Part shown: piece by piece, positions 1 through 8,406 of the stretch
Position numbering within the stretch: the first letter of the stretch is position 1
Layout: every line of letters begins with the position of its first letter
Assembly (NCBI RefSeq): GCF_004187715.1
Contig: NZ_QZWF01000003.1
Coordinates: forward strand, 310,001-374,000
Direction of reading: 5' to 3'
Source of the DNA: Streptomyces sp. F001
Lineage (GTDB): Bacteria > Actinomycetota > Actinomycetes > Streptomycetales > Streptomycetaceae
DNA length: 64,000 nt
Notes under the pieces: generated by a model
What the model was told of the DNA's origin: nothing
The model's database searches: none
What the model saw: only the letters and a program-made list of their open reading frames with translations
Made by a program: the position numbers and the translations under genes

Positions 1-14
1 CGAGTAGTTGGACC

Positions 15-69
15 CCGGCCCGTGGCGGGCGGCGCGCTCTGAGCGGAGGTGCGCCCCGCCACGGGCCGG
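15..69. terminator. Intrinsic terminator hairpin
   Basis: Perfect 15-bp inverted repeat (15-29 and 55-69) around a 25-nt loop, followed by TTTCTTT. It probably ends a gene lying left of the window and reading toward the YceI gene. Confidence 0.75.
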
Positions 70-98
70 TTTCTTTGAGCTTCTGAGGAGTACGTGAG

Positions 99-926
99 AT
101 GGGACTGACCGCGAGGATCCGTACCCGGGACGGATGGGCCGTGTCGCACGCGGTCGTCACGGTGACCGACATGACCGGAACGCAGGTGCTGCGGGCGGAG
201 GCGGACGCGGAGGGAACCGTACGGGATGCGACCCCGCTGGAGCCGGGGGCGTACACCGTCATCGTCACGGCCGTCGGCTACGCGCCCACTGCCGCGAGCG
301 CGATCGTCACGGCGAGCGGCCGGGCCGAGATCGGCACGGTGACGCTGGCCCGGCAGGGCGGGGCCGAGCTGCCCCCGCCGGGGCCGTGGACGATCGATCC
401 GACACACTCCAGCGTGGGTGCCGTCGCCCAGCATCTGGGGATCTCCAGCGTGCACGGCCGGTTCACCGACTTCACCGGCGCGATCGAGATCGCCCCGGAC
501 GACATCGCCAAGTCCCGGGTGGAGGCGGTCATCCGGGCCGCCTCCATCGACACGGGGAACGCGATGCGGGACGGACACCTGAAGTCGCCGGACTTCCTGG
601 ACGTGGAGAACCATCCCGAGATCACCTACCGGTCGACGGGGCTGACGGCGAACGGCCCCGACCGCTGGACCGTGCACGGCGAGCTGGGCATGCACGGGGT
701 CGTACGCCCGGTGGACCTGGACCTCGCCTACCTCGGCACGGGCCCCGACCCCTGGGGCGGCACCCGCGCCGCCTTCCGGGCGACGACGGAGCTGCGGCGG
801 GAGGACTTCGCCATGAACTACAACCAGGTCGTCCAGGCGGGCATCGCCGCGATCGGTGCGACGCTGAAGGTGGAGCTGGACGTCCAGGCGGTGCAGGGGG
901 AGGTCTCCCTGCAGGCAGGGAGCTGA
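99..926 (+). CDS. YceI-family protein with N-terminal carboxypeptidase-regulatory-like domain
   Basis: 275 aa in two parts. Residues 1-90 form a beta-rich carboxypeptidase-regulatory/transthyretin-like domain (PGAYTVIVTAVGYAP). Residues 97-270 are a YceI lipocalin-like domain, starting WTIDPTHSSV and containing GRFTDFTG and the family-typical SPDFLDVENHPEITY. YceI proteins bind isoprenoid-like lipids; in actinomycetes the role is usually unknown. There is no signal peptide, so it is probably cytoplasmic. GAGGAG lies 8 nt before the ATG. The upstream gene is separated by a terminator, so the gene is probably expressed alone. Confidence 0.9.
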   Translation: MGLTARIRTRDGWAVSHAVVTVTDMTGTQVLRAEADAEGTVRDATPLEPGAYTVIVTAVGYAPTAASAIVTASGRAEIGTVTLARQGGAELPPPGPWTIDPTHSSVGAVAQHLGISSVHGRFTDFTGAIEIAPDDIAKSRVEAVIRAASIDTGNAMRDGHLKSPDFLDVENHPEITYRSTGLTANGPDRWTVHGELGMHGVVRPVDLDLAYLGTGPDPWGGTRAAFRATTELRREDFAMNYNQVVQAGIAAIGATLKVELDVQAVQGEVSLQAGS

Positions 927-954
927 CGGACGGCACAGCTGTTCGCCAGGCCGC

Positions 955-1347
955 CTACTGCGGCTGTGTCGCGATCTGGATCAGGTTGCCGCAGGTGTCG
1001 TCGAAGACGGCGGTGGTGACGGGGCCCATCTCCACGGGCTCCTGGGTGAATCGGACGCCGAGGCCGCGCAGGCGCTCGTACTCCGCCTGCACGTCGTCGA
1101 CGGCGAACTGGGCGAGCGGGATGCCGTCCTCGACGAGCGTGTCGCGGTAGGTCTTGACGGCCGGGTGGCCGGCGGGCTCCAGGAGGAGTTCGGTGCCGCC
1201 GGGCTCCTCGGGCGAGACGACGGTCAGCCACCGGTCCTTCTCGCCCACCGGGACGTCGTGCTTCTTCACGAAGCCGAGGATCTCGGTGTAGAAGCGCAGG
1301 GCCTTGGCCTGGTCGTCGACGAAGACGCTGGTCAGATGGATCCTCAT
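955..1347 (-). CDS. VOC-family (glyoxalase/bleomycin-resistance-like) protein
   Basis: 130 aa, one vicinal-oxygen-chelate module pair. It starts MRIHLTSVFVDDQAKALRFY and ends with the family-typical FDDTCGNLIQI. VOC proteins bind a metal or small ligand as dimers; the substrate here cannot be told. The start is fixed by a 4-bp ATGA overlap with the stop of the upstream ArsR gene, so the two are translationally coupled and probably controlled by that repressor. Confidence 0.88.
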   Translation of the reverse strand: MRIHLTSVFVDDQAKALRFYTEILGFVKKHDVPVGEKDRWLTVVSPEEPGGTELLLEPAGHPAVKTYRDTLVEDGIPLAQFAVDDVQAEYERLRGLGVRFTQEPVEMGPVTTAVFDDTCGNLIQIATQPQ

Positions 1348-1646
1348 GGGGTGCTCTCCTCCGGTCCGGATGTGCCGGGCACGTGCCATCGCTCGGCGAT
1401 CTGCCGCAGCGGGGCTGTGTTCAGGTCGTGGAACTTGTAGCGGCCCTCCCGCCTGGTCTCGACGAGCCCGGCGGCCTCCAGCACGGCGAGGTGCTGGGAG
1501 ACGGCCTGGCGCGAGATGCCGAGCTGATGCTTCATGCTCAGCCGTGAGCAGATCTCGAACAGTGTCTGTCCGGACTTCTCCGTGAGCTCGTCGAGGATGG
1601 TGCGGCGGGTGGGGTCGGCCAGGGCTTTGAACAGATCGTCGGCCAC
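1344..1646 (-). CDS. ArsR-family winged-helix transcriptional regulator
   Basis: 100 aa. A compact winged helix: ALADPTRRTILDEL, recognition helix ISRQAVSQHLAVLEAAGLV, and wing RREGRYKFH. No metal-binding cysteine motif (CxC) is seen, so it resembles the non-metal ArsR regulators that control VOC or SRPBCC genes. I chose the GTG at 1646 because the frame farther upstream (to 1712) runs through a perfect 24-bp palindrome that looks like its operator. It overlaps the VOC gene by ATGA. Confidence 0.88.
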   Translation of the reverse strand: MADDLFKALADPTRRTILDELTEKSGQTLFEICSRLSMKHQLGISRQAVSQHLAVLEAAGLVETRREGRYKFHDLNTAPLRQIAERWHVPGTSGPEESTP

Positions 1647-1655
1647 GACCCCACC

Positions 1656-1679
1656 ATAGGCAAGTGCACACTTGCCTAT
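1656..1679. promoter_or_regulatory. Operator palindrome of the ArsR gene
   Basis: ATAGGCAAGTG, spacer CA, CACTTGCCTAT: perfect 11-bp arms 10 nt upstream of the ArsR start and 56 nt before the divergent PPOX gene. Position and symmetry suit ArsR autoregulation. Confidence 0.75.
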
Positions 1680-1734
1680 CAAGTCCGGGAATTCTTCCGC
1701 CGGCGCAGGCACGAGGGGAGCCTAAGCTGACGCC

Positions 1735-2205
1735 ATGGCACCGAACATCGCGACCAACACCCGTGTCTCCCTGGACGAACTGCTGGAGTTCGTACGTCCC
1801 CGGCACCGGGCCATCCTGTTCACCCGGCGGGCCGACGGCAGTCCGCAGGCATCCCCGCTGACCTGCGGCGTCGACGACTCGGGGCGGATCGTGGTCTCGA
1901 CCTACCCGGAGCGGGCCAAGACCCGCAACGCCAAGCGGGATCCGCGGGTCGGCGTTCTCGTCCTGAGCGACGACTGGAACGGGCCGTGGGTGCAGATCGA
2001 CGGGACGGCCGAGGTCATCGACACGCCCGACTCGGTCGAGCCGCTCGTGGAGTACTACCGGAACATCGCCGGTGAGCACCCGGACTGGGACGAGTACCGG
2101 CAGGCCATGGTCAAGCAGGGCAAGTCGATCATCCGGGTCACACCGGAGCGGTGGGGTCCGGTGGCGACGGGGGGCTTTCCGGCGCGGCTGGTCCAAGGGG
2201 ACTAG
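1735..2205 (+). CDS. PPOX-class F420-dependent oxidoreductase
   Basis: 156 aa split-barrel flavin/deazaflavin-binding protein. It shows the family pattern of actinobacterial F420-dependent PPOX enzymes: FVRPRHRAILFTRRADGSPQ at the start, TYPERAKTRNAKRDPRV in the middle and IRVTPERW near the end. Such proteins reduce small substrates with F420H2; the substrate is unknown. It is divergent from the ArsR gene and may share its operator region. Its TAG stop abuts the TetR stop with no gap (convergent). Confidence 0.85.
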   Translation: MAPNIATNTRVSLDELLEFVRPRHRAILFTRRADGSPQASPLTCGVDDSGRIVVSTYPERAKTRNAKRDPRVGVLVLSDDWNGPWVQIDGTAEVIDTPDSVEPLVEYYRNIAGEHPDWDEYRQAMVKQGKSIIRVTPERWGPVATGGFPARLVQGD

Positions 2206-2967
2206 TCAGCCGCGTTCGACCATGGCCTCGATGCCGGCCACCAGCAGATCCAGGGCGAAGGTGAAGTCCCGGTCCAGCATCTCCGCGACCGTGTCGCCGC
2301 CGCGGGCCGCCATGATGTCCTTGGACTCCTGGATGACCTCGGCGGTCTCCGGCACCTCGGTCACCGAGCTCATGGCGTGCTGGAAGTAGTCGTCCGGCGT
2401 CATGCCGGCGTCCGCGACCCGGGCGAAGAAGTGGCCCTCGATCGTGCCGTACCCGTACACGAACTGGAAGACGGCCGAGATGGCGCCCGTGACGCCGCGC
2501 GCGGGCAGCCCGGTCCTGCGGATCACCCGCTGGACGACGCGGGAGAAGGCGAGGCTGTTGGGGCCGATGTTGAGGTACGTCCCGGCCAGCGGCGACAGCC
2601 AGGGGTGGCGCACCAGCAGCGCACGGTACTCGGTGGCGAGCGCGCGCAGCTGGTCGCGCCAGTCCTCGTCGGCGTCCGGGTCGGGCAGCCGGAGCTCCCC
2701 GTAGGCGGCGTCGAGGGCGAGTTCGAGGAGGTCGTCCTTGGTGTCGACGTACCAGTAGACACTCATCGCGGTGACGTTCAGCTCGGCGGCGAGCCGGCGC
2801 ATCGAGAACTTCGCCAGCCCCTCGGCGTCCAGCAGCCGCACCGTCACCGCAGTGATCCGCTCCCGGTCCAGTCCCGACGGCTGCCCGCCCCCACGTCCGC
2901 CGCGGGGTGCCTTGCCCTCCAGCCAGACACTGCTCCGCGCCGGCCGACCGGCCGCTGCCTTCGCCAT
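2206..2967 (-). CDS. TetR-family regulator with TetR_C-type ligand domain
   Basis: 253 aa from the ATG at 2967, which has AGGAAGG 8 nt upstream. The N-terminal HTH (RITAVTVRLLDAEGLAKFSM, then RRLAAELNVTAMSVYWYV, ending at KDDLL) is followed by a helical ligand-binding domain. It lies downstream of, and in the same direction as, a drug-exporter gene that has a strong inverted repeat at its start. The natural inference is that it represses that exporter. The exporter is broken, so the regulator may have lost its target. Confidence 0.9.
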   Translation of the reverse strand: MAKAAAGRPARSSVWLEGKAPRGGRGGGQPSGLDRERITAVTVRLLDAEGLAKFSMRRLAAELNVTAMSVYWYVDTKDDLLELALDAAYGELRLPDPDADEDWRDQLRALATEYRALLVRHPWLSPLAGTYLNIGPNSLAFSRVVQRVIRRTGLPARGVTGAISAVFQFVYGYGTIEGHFFARVADAGMTPDDYFQHAMSSVTEVPETAEVIQESKDIMAARGGDTVAEMLDRDFTFALDLLVAGIEAMVERG

Positions 2968-3067
2968 GGGCGCACCTTCCTGGACACACTCCGCCAACTG
3001 GTCACAAGGCTAGGCTGCAACGCCGTGAAGAGGGGCGCGGGGCTGCATCGATGTGCGGCTCTGCCGC

Positions 3068-3150
3068 GATGGGGGTCCCCCCGCTCATGGGGGTCCCCCC
3101 GCGCGAGCGAAGCCGAGCGTGGGGGAGGAGCCGAGAGTGGGGGAGCGACA
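3068..3150. repeat. Cluster of small Streptomyces palindromic repeats
   Basis: Two copies of GGGGGTCCCCCCGC (near 3070 and 3089) and two of the partner end GTGGGGGAG (ending 3127 and 3144). The 39-nt unit 3089-3127 folds as a hairpin. The same family, with identical ends, is inserted in the MFS gene 1.3 kb away. The cluster fills the gap between the TetR and MFS genes. Confidence 0.7.
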
Positions 3151-3197
3151 AGCCACAACGATTCCGCACCCGCAAGACAACGATGCCACCCGAGCTC

Positions 3198-4716
3198 TCA
3201 CGCGTCCCGCTCCGCCCTGCGCAGCAGTACCGCCGCAAGCAACCCACCCAGCAACACAGCCACCGCCCCCACCAACTGACTGCTCTGCAGTCCGGAGGAG
3301 AACGCGTCCAGGATCCGGCCCCGCTCCGCCTCGCCGTCCGCCGCGGACACAGCGGCCGGCAACGAACTCGCCGCCACTGGAATCAACGCGGCGAACCGCG
3401 AGTTGAGCACCGCGCCGAGCACCGCAACGCCCAGCCCGTTCCCGAACTCCGCCAGCGTGCCGTTGATCCCCGCGCCGACACCCGCCTTGGCCGGCGGAAT
3501 CGCGCTCATGATGGCGTGCGCCATGGCCGGGTTGGCGATGGCGCACCCCGCGCCGATGAGCAGCAGTCCGAGCAGCGTGCCGGCATATCCGCCGGAGGCG
3601 AGCGTCGCGATCGACACCAGGCCGCCGGACATCAGCACCATGCCCAGCGCGATCGACACCGGCATGCCGAGCTTCGTCGTCCACTTGGCCGCCACACCGG
3701 TGAAGTTCAACGCCACCACGGTCAGCGCCAGGGGCGCCGTCCGCAGCCCCGCCTCCAGAGGGCCGTAGCCGAGCACGAACTGCAGATGCTGGGTGAGCAG
3801 GAACAGCGCCCCGCCCATCCCGAAGGTGATCAGCACCGCGCCGGCGACCGCGCCCGTGAACCGCTGGTTGCGGAAGAAGTGCAGGTCGAGCATGGGATAC
3901 GGGATCCGGCTCTCCCAGTAGGCGAACGCGGCCAGCACCACGACCGCGACGGCCCCGCTCACCAGCACCTGGCCGGACGCCCAGCCGTGCTCGGGCCCGG
4001 AGATGATCGCGAACACCAGTGACGACATGCCGATGGTGGACAGCAGCGCACCGAGCAGGTCGGGCCGGTCGCCCTGCGGATTTTTCGACTCCGGTACGAG
4101 CGCCACGACCGCGGCCAGGCCGAGCGCCACGACCGGCAGGTTGATCAGGAAGATCGCGCCCCACCAGAAGTGGTCCAGCATGAAGCCGCCGATCAGCGGA
4201 CCGCATGCGAAGCCCAGCGCGTTGACCGCGCTCCAGATGCCGATCGCCTTGGCGTGCTCCTCCGGCGCGAAGATCTGCATCGCGACGGCGAGAGTGGTGG
4301 TCAGCAGCAGCGCACCGCCGACGCCCATACCCGCCCGGGCGGCGATCAACTGCCCGGTGGAGTCGGCCAGTCCGGCCACCAGCGAGCCGATGCCGAACAG
4401 GGCCAGGCCCGTGATCAGCATTTTCTTACGGCCGATGGGGGTCCCCCCGCGCCCTTTAGGCGTGGGGGAGGTCGGCGGCGCTGCCTGCGGTGAGCAGCAG
4501 ACCCGACTGGACCAGCGAGTATGCGTTGATCATCCACTGGATGTCGGAGGTGGCCGCGCCCAACTCCTCGGTGAGGGAGGGGATCGCCACGTTCAGAACG
4601 GTGTTGTCGAGCAGCACGGTGAGCTGCGCGAGACAGACGACACCGAGGATCAGCCAGCGCTGCGGGTGGCCGCCCGGGGCTTGCTGCGGGGACTGCGCCT
4701 GGGAGGTCGTCGACAT
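3198..4716 (-). pseudogene. DHA2-type MFS drug exporter, broken by a small palindromic insertion
   Basis: The N-terminal piece (start 4716, MSTTSQAQSPQQ) reads through TM1 to LLLTAGSAAD, then stops in the inserted repeat. The rest resumes in another frame as IGRKKMLITG and runs 407 codons to 3198. Between the conserved Asp and Ile of MFS motif A (D-R-x-G-R-K) lie 34 nt instead of one Arg codon, bringing a TAA and a frameshift. Intact, it would be a 14-TM H+-antiporter of the EmrB/QacA group, near 500 aa. An inverted repeat at the start suggests TetR control. Internal restart at the 4421 ATG would lack TM1-2 and is unlikely to work. Confidence 0.85.
4437..4470. repeat. 34-nt palindromic element inside the MFS gene
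   Basis: Begins GGGGGTCCCCCCGC and ends GTGGGGGAG, like the unit at 3089-3127, with a different centre (GCCCTTTAGGC). It replaces one codon of a conserved MFS motif. Confidence 0.75.
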
Positions 4717-4754
4717 GTTGTACACCGTAGAACAGTTCCCATACGGTGTACAAC
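4717..4754. promoter_or_regulatory. Probable TetR-type operator at the MFS start
   Basis: Perfect 13-bp inverted repeat, GTTGTACACCGTA (4717-4729) and TACGGTGTACAAC (4742-4754), spaced by 12 nt and touching the MFS start codon. Its size and spacing suit a TetR-family dimer pair. Confidence 0.65.
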
Positions 4755-4808
4755 ACGGATTCCCGCCGTACGGAGATGACAGAGCCCGTACGGCGGGAAT
4801 CGGTGTTG
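4751..4808. terminator. Long terminator hairpin of the glycosyltransferase operon
   Basis: 23-bp arms (4751-4773 and 4786-4808) with one mismatch and a 12-nt loop. It lies 7 nt past the GT39 stop. It partly overlaps the MFS operator and separates the two transcription units. Confidence 0.75.
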
Positions 4809-4814
4809 CGTGGG

Positions 4815-6950
4815 TCAGCTGCTGCTCGAACTCGTCGGCTGCGTCAGGTCGTAGAAGGTGGCGGATCCCACCGTGACCTCCTTGAAGTTCTCCTCGACCC
4901 ACGAGGTGATCTGCGAGGACGTACCGCTGCCGGAGCCGCCGCCCATGCCGCCGCCGGCGATGAAGTAGTGGATCCTGCCGTTCGCCACGTACTCCTTGAA
5001 CTCGGCCAGCGTCGGCGACGGGTCGGTGCCGTTGAAGCCGCCGATCGACATCACCGGGTCGCCGGTGGACAGCTGGTAGCTCGCGGCGTTCTGGGCGCCG
5101 ATGGCGGCGGCGACCCAGGTGTAGTCACCGGAGTTCTCCTCCAGCAGCTCCTTGGCCTCGTCGCTGACGGAGGCTCCGTTGAGCAGGCCGCCCATGCCGC
5201 CGGCGCCACCCATGCCGCCGCCGTCACCGGTCCCGTTCTGCCGGCCCGGACCGCCCTGCTGGCCCTGGCCCTGCTGACCCCGCTGGTTCTGGCCGGGGAA
5301 GCCGCCGGTCGGGGGCTGGGCCATGCCGCCGCCCTGCTGGTTCTGTCCGTTCTGCTGGTTCTGCTGACCCGGCATGCCGCCGCCACCGGGGCCGCCGCCC
5401 ATGCCACCGCCGCCCGGCCGGCCGCCGCCCATGCCGCCCTGAACGGACGGGCCCGCGGTCACGATCGACCCGGTGTGGCCCTCGCCCAGCGTGGTGAGCG
5501 TGTACGCGGTCGGTCCGGCCAGCCCGGCGCTGAAGCCCAACGCGACGACAGCCAGGGCGAGTTGCCGCCCGAGCCGACCCACGAAGACCAGGCCGAGGGC
5601 CGCAACCAGGCCACCGACGAGAACGAGCCACTTCAGCCACGGATAGTAGTCGGAGGAGCGGTTGAGCAGGACGTACCCCCAGGCCGCGGTGGCCGTCATC
5701 GCGGCCGCCAGCGTCAGCGACACCCACATCCGGCCGCGTTCCTGCCAGAGCAGCGCGGCGCCCATGCCGATCAGCGGGGCGATGTAGGGGGCGAGGGCGA
5801 CGGTGTAGTACTCGTGGAAGATGCCCTGCATGAAGCTGAAGACCACCATGGTGATCAGCAGCGAGCCGCCCCAGAGGAGGAAGGTGGCGCGGGTGGTGTC
5901 CGTCCGCTGGAACTTCCGCGTCAGGACCAGGGCCGCCACCAACAGGATCAGCGCGGCCGGAATCAGCCACGAGATCTGGCCGCCGATGGACGAGCTGAAC
6001 ATCCGGTCCCAGCCGGTCTCACCCCAGCCGCCGCCCTGGCCGCCGCCTCCGACGCTGCCGGTCTCCTCGCCGTTGATGCGGCCGAGGCCGTTGTAGCCGA
6101 AGGTCAGCTCCAGGAAGGAGTTGTTCTGCGAGCCGCCGATGTACGGGCGGGAGGACGCCGGCCACAGCTCGACGATCGCCACCCACCAGCCGCCGGCGAC
6201 GACCATGGCGAGACCGGCGAGGAGCACCTGCCCGATGCGCTTCCTCAGGGTCGTCGGCGCGAGGACGACGTACACCAGGGCGAGCACCGGCAGGATCAGG
6301 AACGCCTGCAGCGTCTTGACCAGGAAGGCGAGACCGATCGCGGTGCCCGCCCACACCAGCCACTTCGTCTGCGCCTTCTCCAGGGCGCGCTGGGTGCAGT
6401 ACACGGCGGTCGCCATCAGCAGGGCGAGGGCCGCGTCCGGGTTGTTGAACCGGAACATCAGCGCGGCGACCGGCGTGAGCGCGAGCACCGCCATCGTGAC
6501 GAACCCGGCGCCGGCGGAGAACCGGCGGCGCACGGACGCGTACAGCACGCCCGCCGTCGCGATCGCCATCAGCACCTGCGGGAACAGGATCGCGAACGAG
6601 TTCAGTCCGAAGAGCCGCACCGACAGGGCCATGGGCCACAGCGAGGCGGGGGGCTTGTCGACGGTGATGGCGTTCGCCGCGTCCAGCGAGCCGAAGAAGA
6701 ACGCCTTCCACGACTGGCTGCCGGCCTGGACGGCCGCGGAGTAGAAGGAGTTGGCGTAGCCGGAGGCGGTGAGGTTGTAGGTGTACAACGCGCCGATGGC
6801 GAGCAGGGTGGCCAGGAAGGCGGGGCGGATCCAGCGCGGATCCTCGGGCCGACCGCGCCAGAGCCGTCGTACGAAGTTCTGCCCGGGTTCGTCGGGCGCG
6901 GGCGGCGTCGGTGTGTCGGCCGGCGGAGCCGGCACGGTCGTTGTCGTCAT
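4815..6950 (-). CDS. GT39-family membrane glycosyltransferase (ArnT/PMT-like)
   Basis: 711 aa polytopic GT-C glycosyltransferase. A Pro-rich N-terminus (about 30 aa) precedes TM1; the first outer loop carries the conserved DKPPASLW motif of the ArnT/Dol-P-Man transferase group. About 10 further TM segments follow. Residues ~470-575 are an unusual Gly/Gln/Asn-rich linker, then comes a soluble C-terminal domain (EYVANGRIHYFIAGG). It would transfer a sugar from a polyprenyl-phosphate donor at the outer membrane face. It overlaps the GT2-GtrA gene upstream by ATGA, and that gene probably makes and flips its lipid-linked donor. Confidence 0.88.
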   Translation of the reverse strand: MTTTTVPAPPADTPTPPAPDEPGQNFVRRLWRGRPEDPRWIRPAFLATLLAIGALYTYNLTASGYANSFYSAAVQAGSQSWKAFFFGSLDAANAITVDKPPASLWPMALSVRLFGLNSFAILFPQVLMAIATAGVLYASVRRRFSAGAGFVTMAVLALTPVAALMFRFNNPDAALALLMATAVYCTQRALEKAQTKWLVWAGTAIGLAFLVKTLQAFLILPVLALVYVVLAPTTLRKRIGQVLLAGLAMVVAGGWWVAIVELWPASSRPYIGGSQNNSFLELTFGYNGLGRINGEETGSVGGGGQGGGWGETGWDRMFSSSIGGQISWLIPAALILLVAALVLTRKFQRTDTTRATFLLWGGSLLITMVVFSFMQGIFHEYYTVALAPYIAPLIGMGAALLWQERGRMWVSLTLAAAMTATAAWGYVLLNRSSDYYPWLKWLVLVGGLVAALGLVFVGRLGRQLALAVVALGFSAGLAGPTAYTLTTLGEGHTGSIVTAGPSVQGGMGGGRPGGGGMGGGPGGGGMPGQQNQQNGQNQQGGGMAQPPTGGFPGQNQRGQQGQGQQGGPGRQNGTGDGGGMGGAGGMGGLLNGASVSDEAKELLEENSGDYTWVAAAIGAQNAASYQLSTGDPVMSIGGFNGTDPSPTLAEFKEYVANGRIHYFIAGGGMGGGSGSGTSSQITSWVEENFKEVTVGSATFYDLTQPTSSSSS

Positions 6951-8392
6951 CGGAAGTCCCTCGGGTCGGTGTCGTTCGGGCGCACTGGCTGCAGCTGCAC
7001 CGTTGCGTCCCCCCAGGTGGTGCGGTCCGCGGCGGAACCGGCGCGGAAGTGGTCTGTGCCGTACGGCTGGTGGGCCCTGGCCGAGCGGTGGGGCAGCGGC
7101 GGGTGCGGCGGGTGCGGGGTGGGCGAGGCGACGGCCGTCGACGCGTCCTGCTCACGCCGGTCCGAGAAGACCCACGCCCGGAAGAGCAGGAACCGCAGCA
7201 CCGTCGCCGCGAGGTTGGCGGCGATCAGGACGGCCAGCTCCGTGGAGTGACCGGGGTGGGAGGTCGCCGCGTTCAGGGCGGCGAGGGAACCGCTGGTCAG
7301 GACCAGGCCGATACCGAAGACGACCAGGCCCTGTGCCTGGTGCTTGACCGCACCGCCGCGGCCGCGCACGCCGAAGGTGAGCCGCCGGTTGGCCGCGGTG
7401 TTGGCGATCGCGGAGACCAGCAGCGCGAGCGCGTTGGCGAGCTGCGAACCGGTGAAGCCGCGGAAGGCGGTGTAGAGCAGCAGGTAGAAGAGGGTGGACA
7501 GACCGCCGACGACACAGAAACCGAGCAGCTGGCGGGCCAGTCCCCCGGGGACGTCGGGCAGCTCGCGGTCGCGCGGGTCGTCACCGAAGGGGCGGGTGAG
7601 CCGGTCCAGCGGCAGCGAACCGGTGGCCAGCGCCCTGCCCACCCGCCACACGCCCTTGAGGTCGTCGGTCGCCGTCTTCACGATGTGCACGGTCGAGTCG
7701 GGGTCGTCGACCCAGTCGACGGGCACCTCGTGGATCCGCAGGCCTGCCCGCTCGGCGAGCACCAGCAGCTCGGTGTCGAAGAACCAGTCGGTGTCCTCCA
7801 CCAGCGGCAGCAGCACCTGGGCGACATCCCTGCGAATCGCCTTGAAGCCGCACTGCGCGTCCGAGAAGCGGGCCTGGAGCGAGCCGCGCAGGATGAGGTT
7901 GTACGAGCGGGAGATGAACTCCCGCTTCGCGCCGCGCACCACGCGTGAGGAGCGGGCCAGCCGGGAGCCGATCGCCAGGTCCGAGTGGCCGGAGATCAGC
8001 GGCGCCACCAGCGGCAGCAGCGCGTTGAGGTCGGTGGACAGGTCGACGTCCATGTACGCGAGGATCGGGGCGTCCGAGGCCGACCAGACGGTGCGCAGTG
8101 CGCGCCCGCGGCCCTTCTGCTCCAGCCGGAAGGACCGGACCTCCGCAAGCTGCGCCTCCAGCCGTGCCGACACCTGAGGTGTGGTGTCCGTCGACGCGTT
8201 GTCCGCGATCGTGATGCGGAAGGGGTACGGGAAGGTGCGCGCAAGGTGCTGGTGCAGCCGCAGCACACACGGCTGGAGGTCCTTCTCCTCGTTGTAGACG
8301 GGAATCACTACGTCCAGGACAGGCGTACCGGCTGGTGCGGCCGGGAGGTGCTCCCGCGCCGGCAGGGTGCCGGGAGAAGAGTCGGTTCGCAT
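6947..8392 (-). CDS. Bifunctional polyprenyl-phosphate glycosyltransferase (GT2) with GtrA domain
   Basis: 481 aa from the ATG at 8392 (MRTDSSPGTLPAR). The GT2 domain (~28-270) has VVIPVYNEEKDLQPCV, the donor-binding YMDVDLSTD and GSRLARSS. The C-terminal part (~325-455) is a four-TM GtrA-like domain (QLLGFCVVGGLSTLFYLLLY). Such fusions charge polyprenyl phosphate with a sugar and help flip it. The frame is open to 8713, but that stretch overlaps the kinase gene and looks non-coding. The gene lies 14 nt behind the kinase and overlaps the GT39 gene. Confidence 0.88.
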   Translation of the reverse strand: MRTDSSPGTLPAREHLPAAPAGTPVLDVVIPVYNEEKDLQPCVLRLHQHLARTFPYPFRITIADNASTDTTPQVSARLEAQLAEVRSFRLEQKGRGRALRTVWSASDAPILAYMDVDLSTDLNALLPLVAPLISGHSDLAIGSRLARSSRVVRGAKREFISRSYNLILRGSLQARFSDAQCGFKAIRRDVAQVLLPLVEDTDWFFDTELLVLAERAGLRIHEVPVDWVDDPDSTVHIVKTATDDLKGVWRVGRALATGSLPLDRLTRPFGDDPRDRELPDVPGGLARQLLGFCVVGGLSTLFYLLLYTAFRGFTGSQLANALALLVSAIANTAANRRLTFGVRGRGGAVKHQAQGLVVFGIGLVLTSGSLAALNAATSHPGHSTELAVLIAANLAATVLRFLLFRAWVFSDRREQDASTAVASPTPHPPHPPLPHRSARAHQPYGTDHFRAGSAADRTTWGDATVQLQPVRPNDTDPRDFR

Positions 8393-8406
8393 GGGAACGA
8401 CTCTTG

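Noticed and set aside
3198..4716. Programmed frameshift in the MFS gene
   Set aside because: The break contains a repeat with the same ends as nearby copies and a stop codon; no slippery site is needed to explain it.
4746..7250. An 834-codon open frame antisense to the GT39 gene
   Set aside because: His/Arg/Gly-rich shadow, no ribosome site; crosses the terminator and operator.
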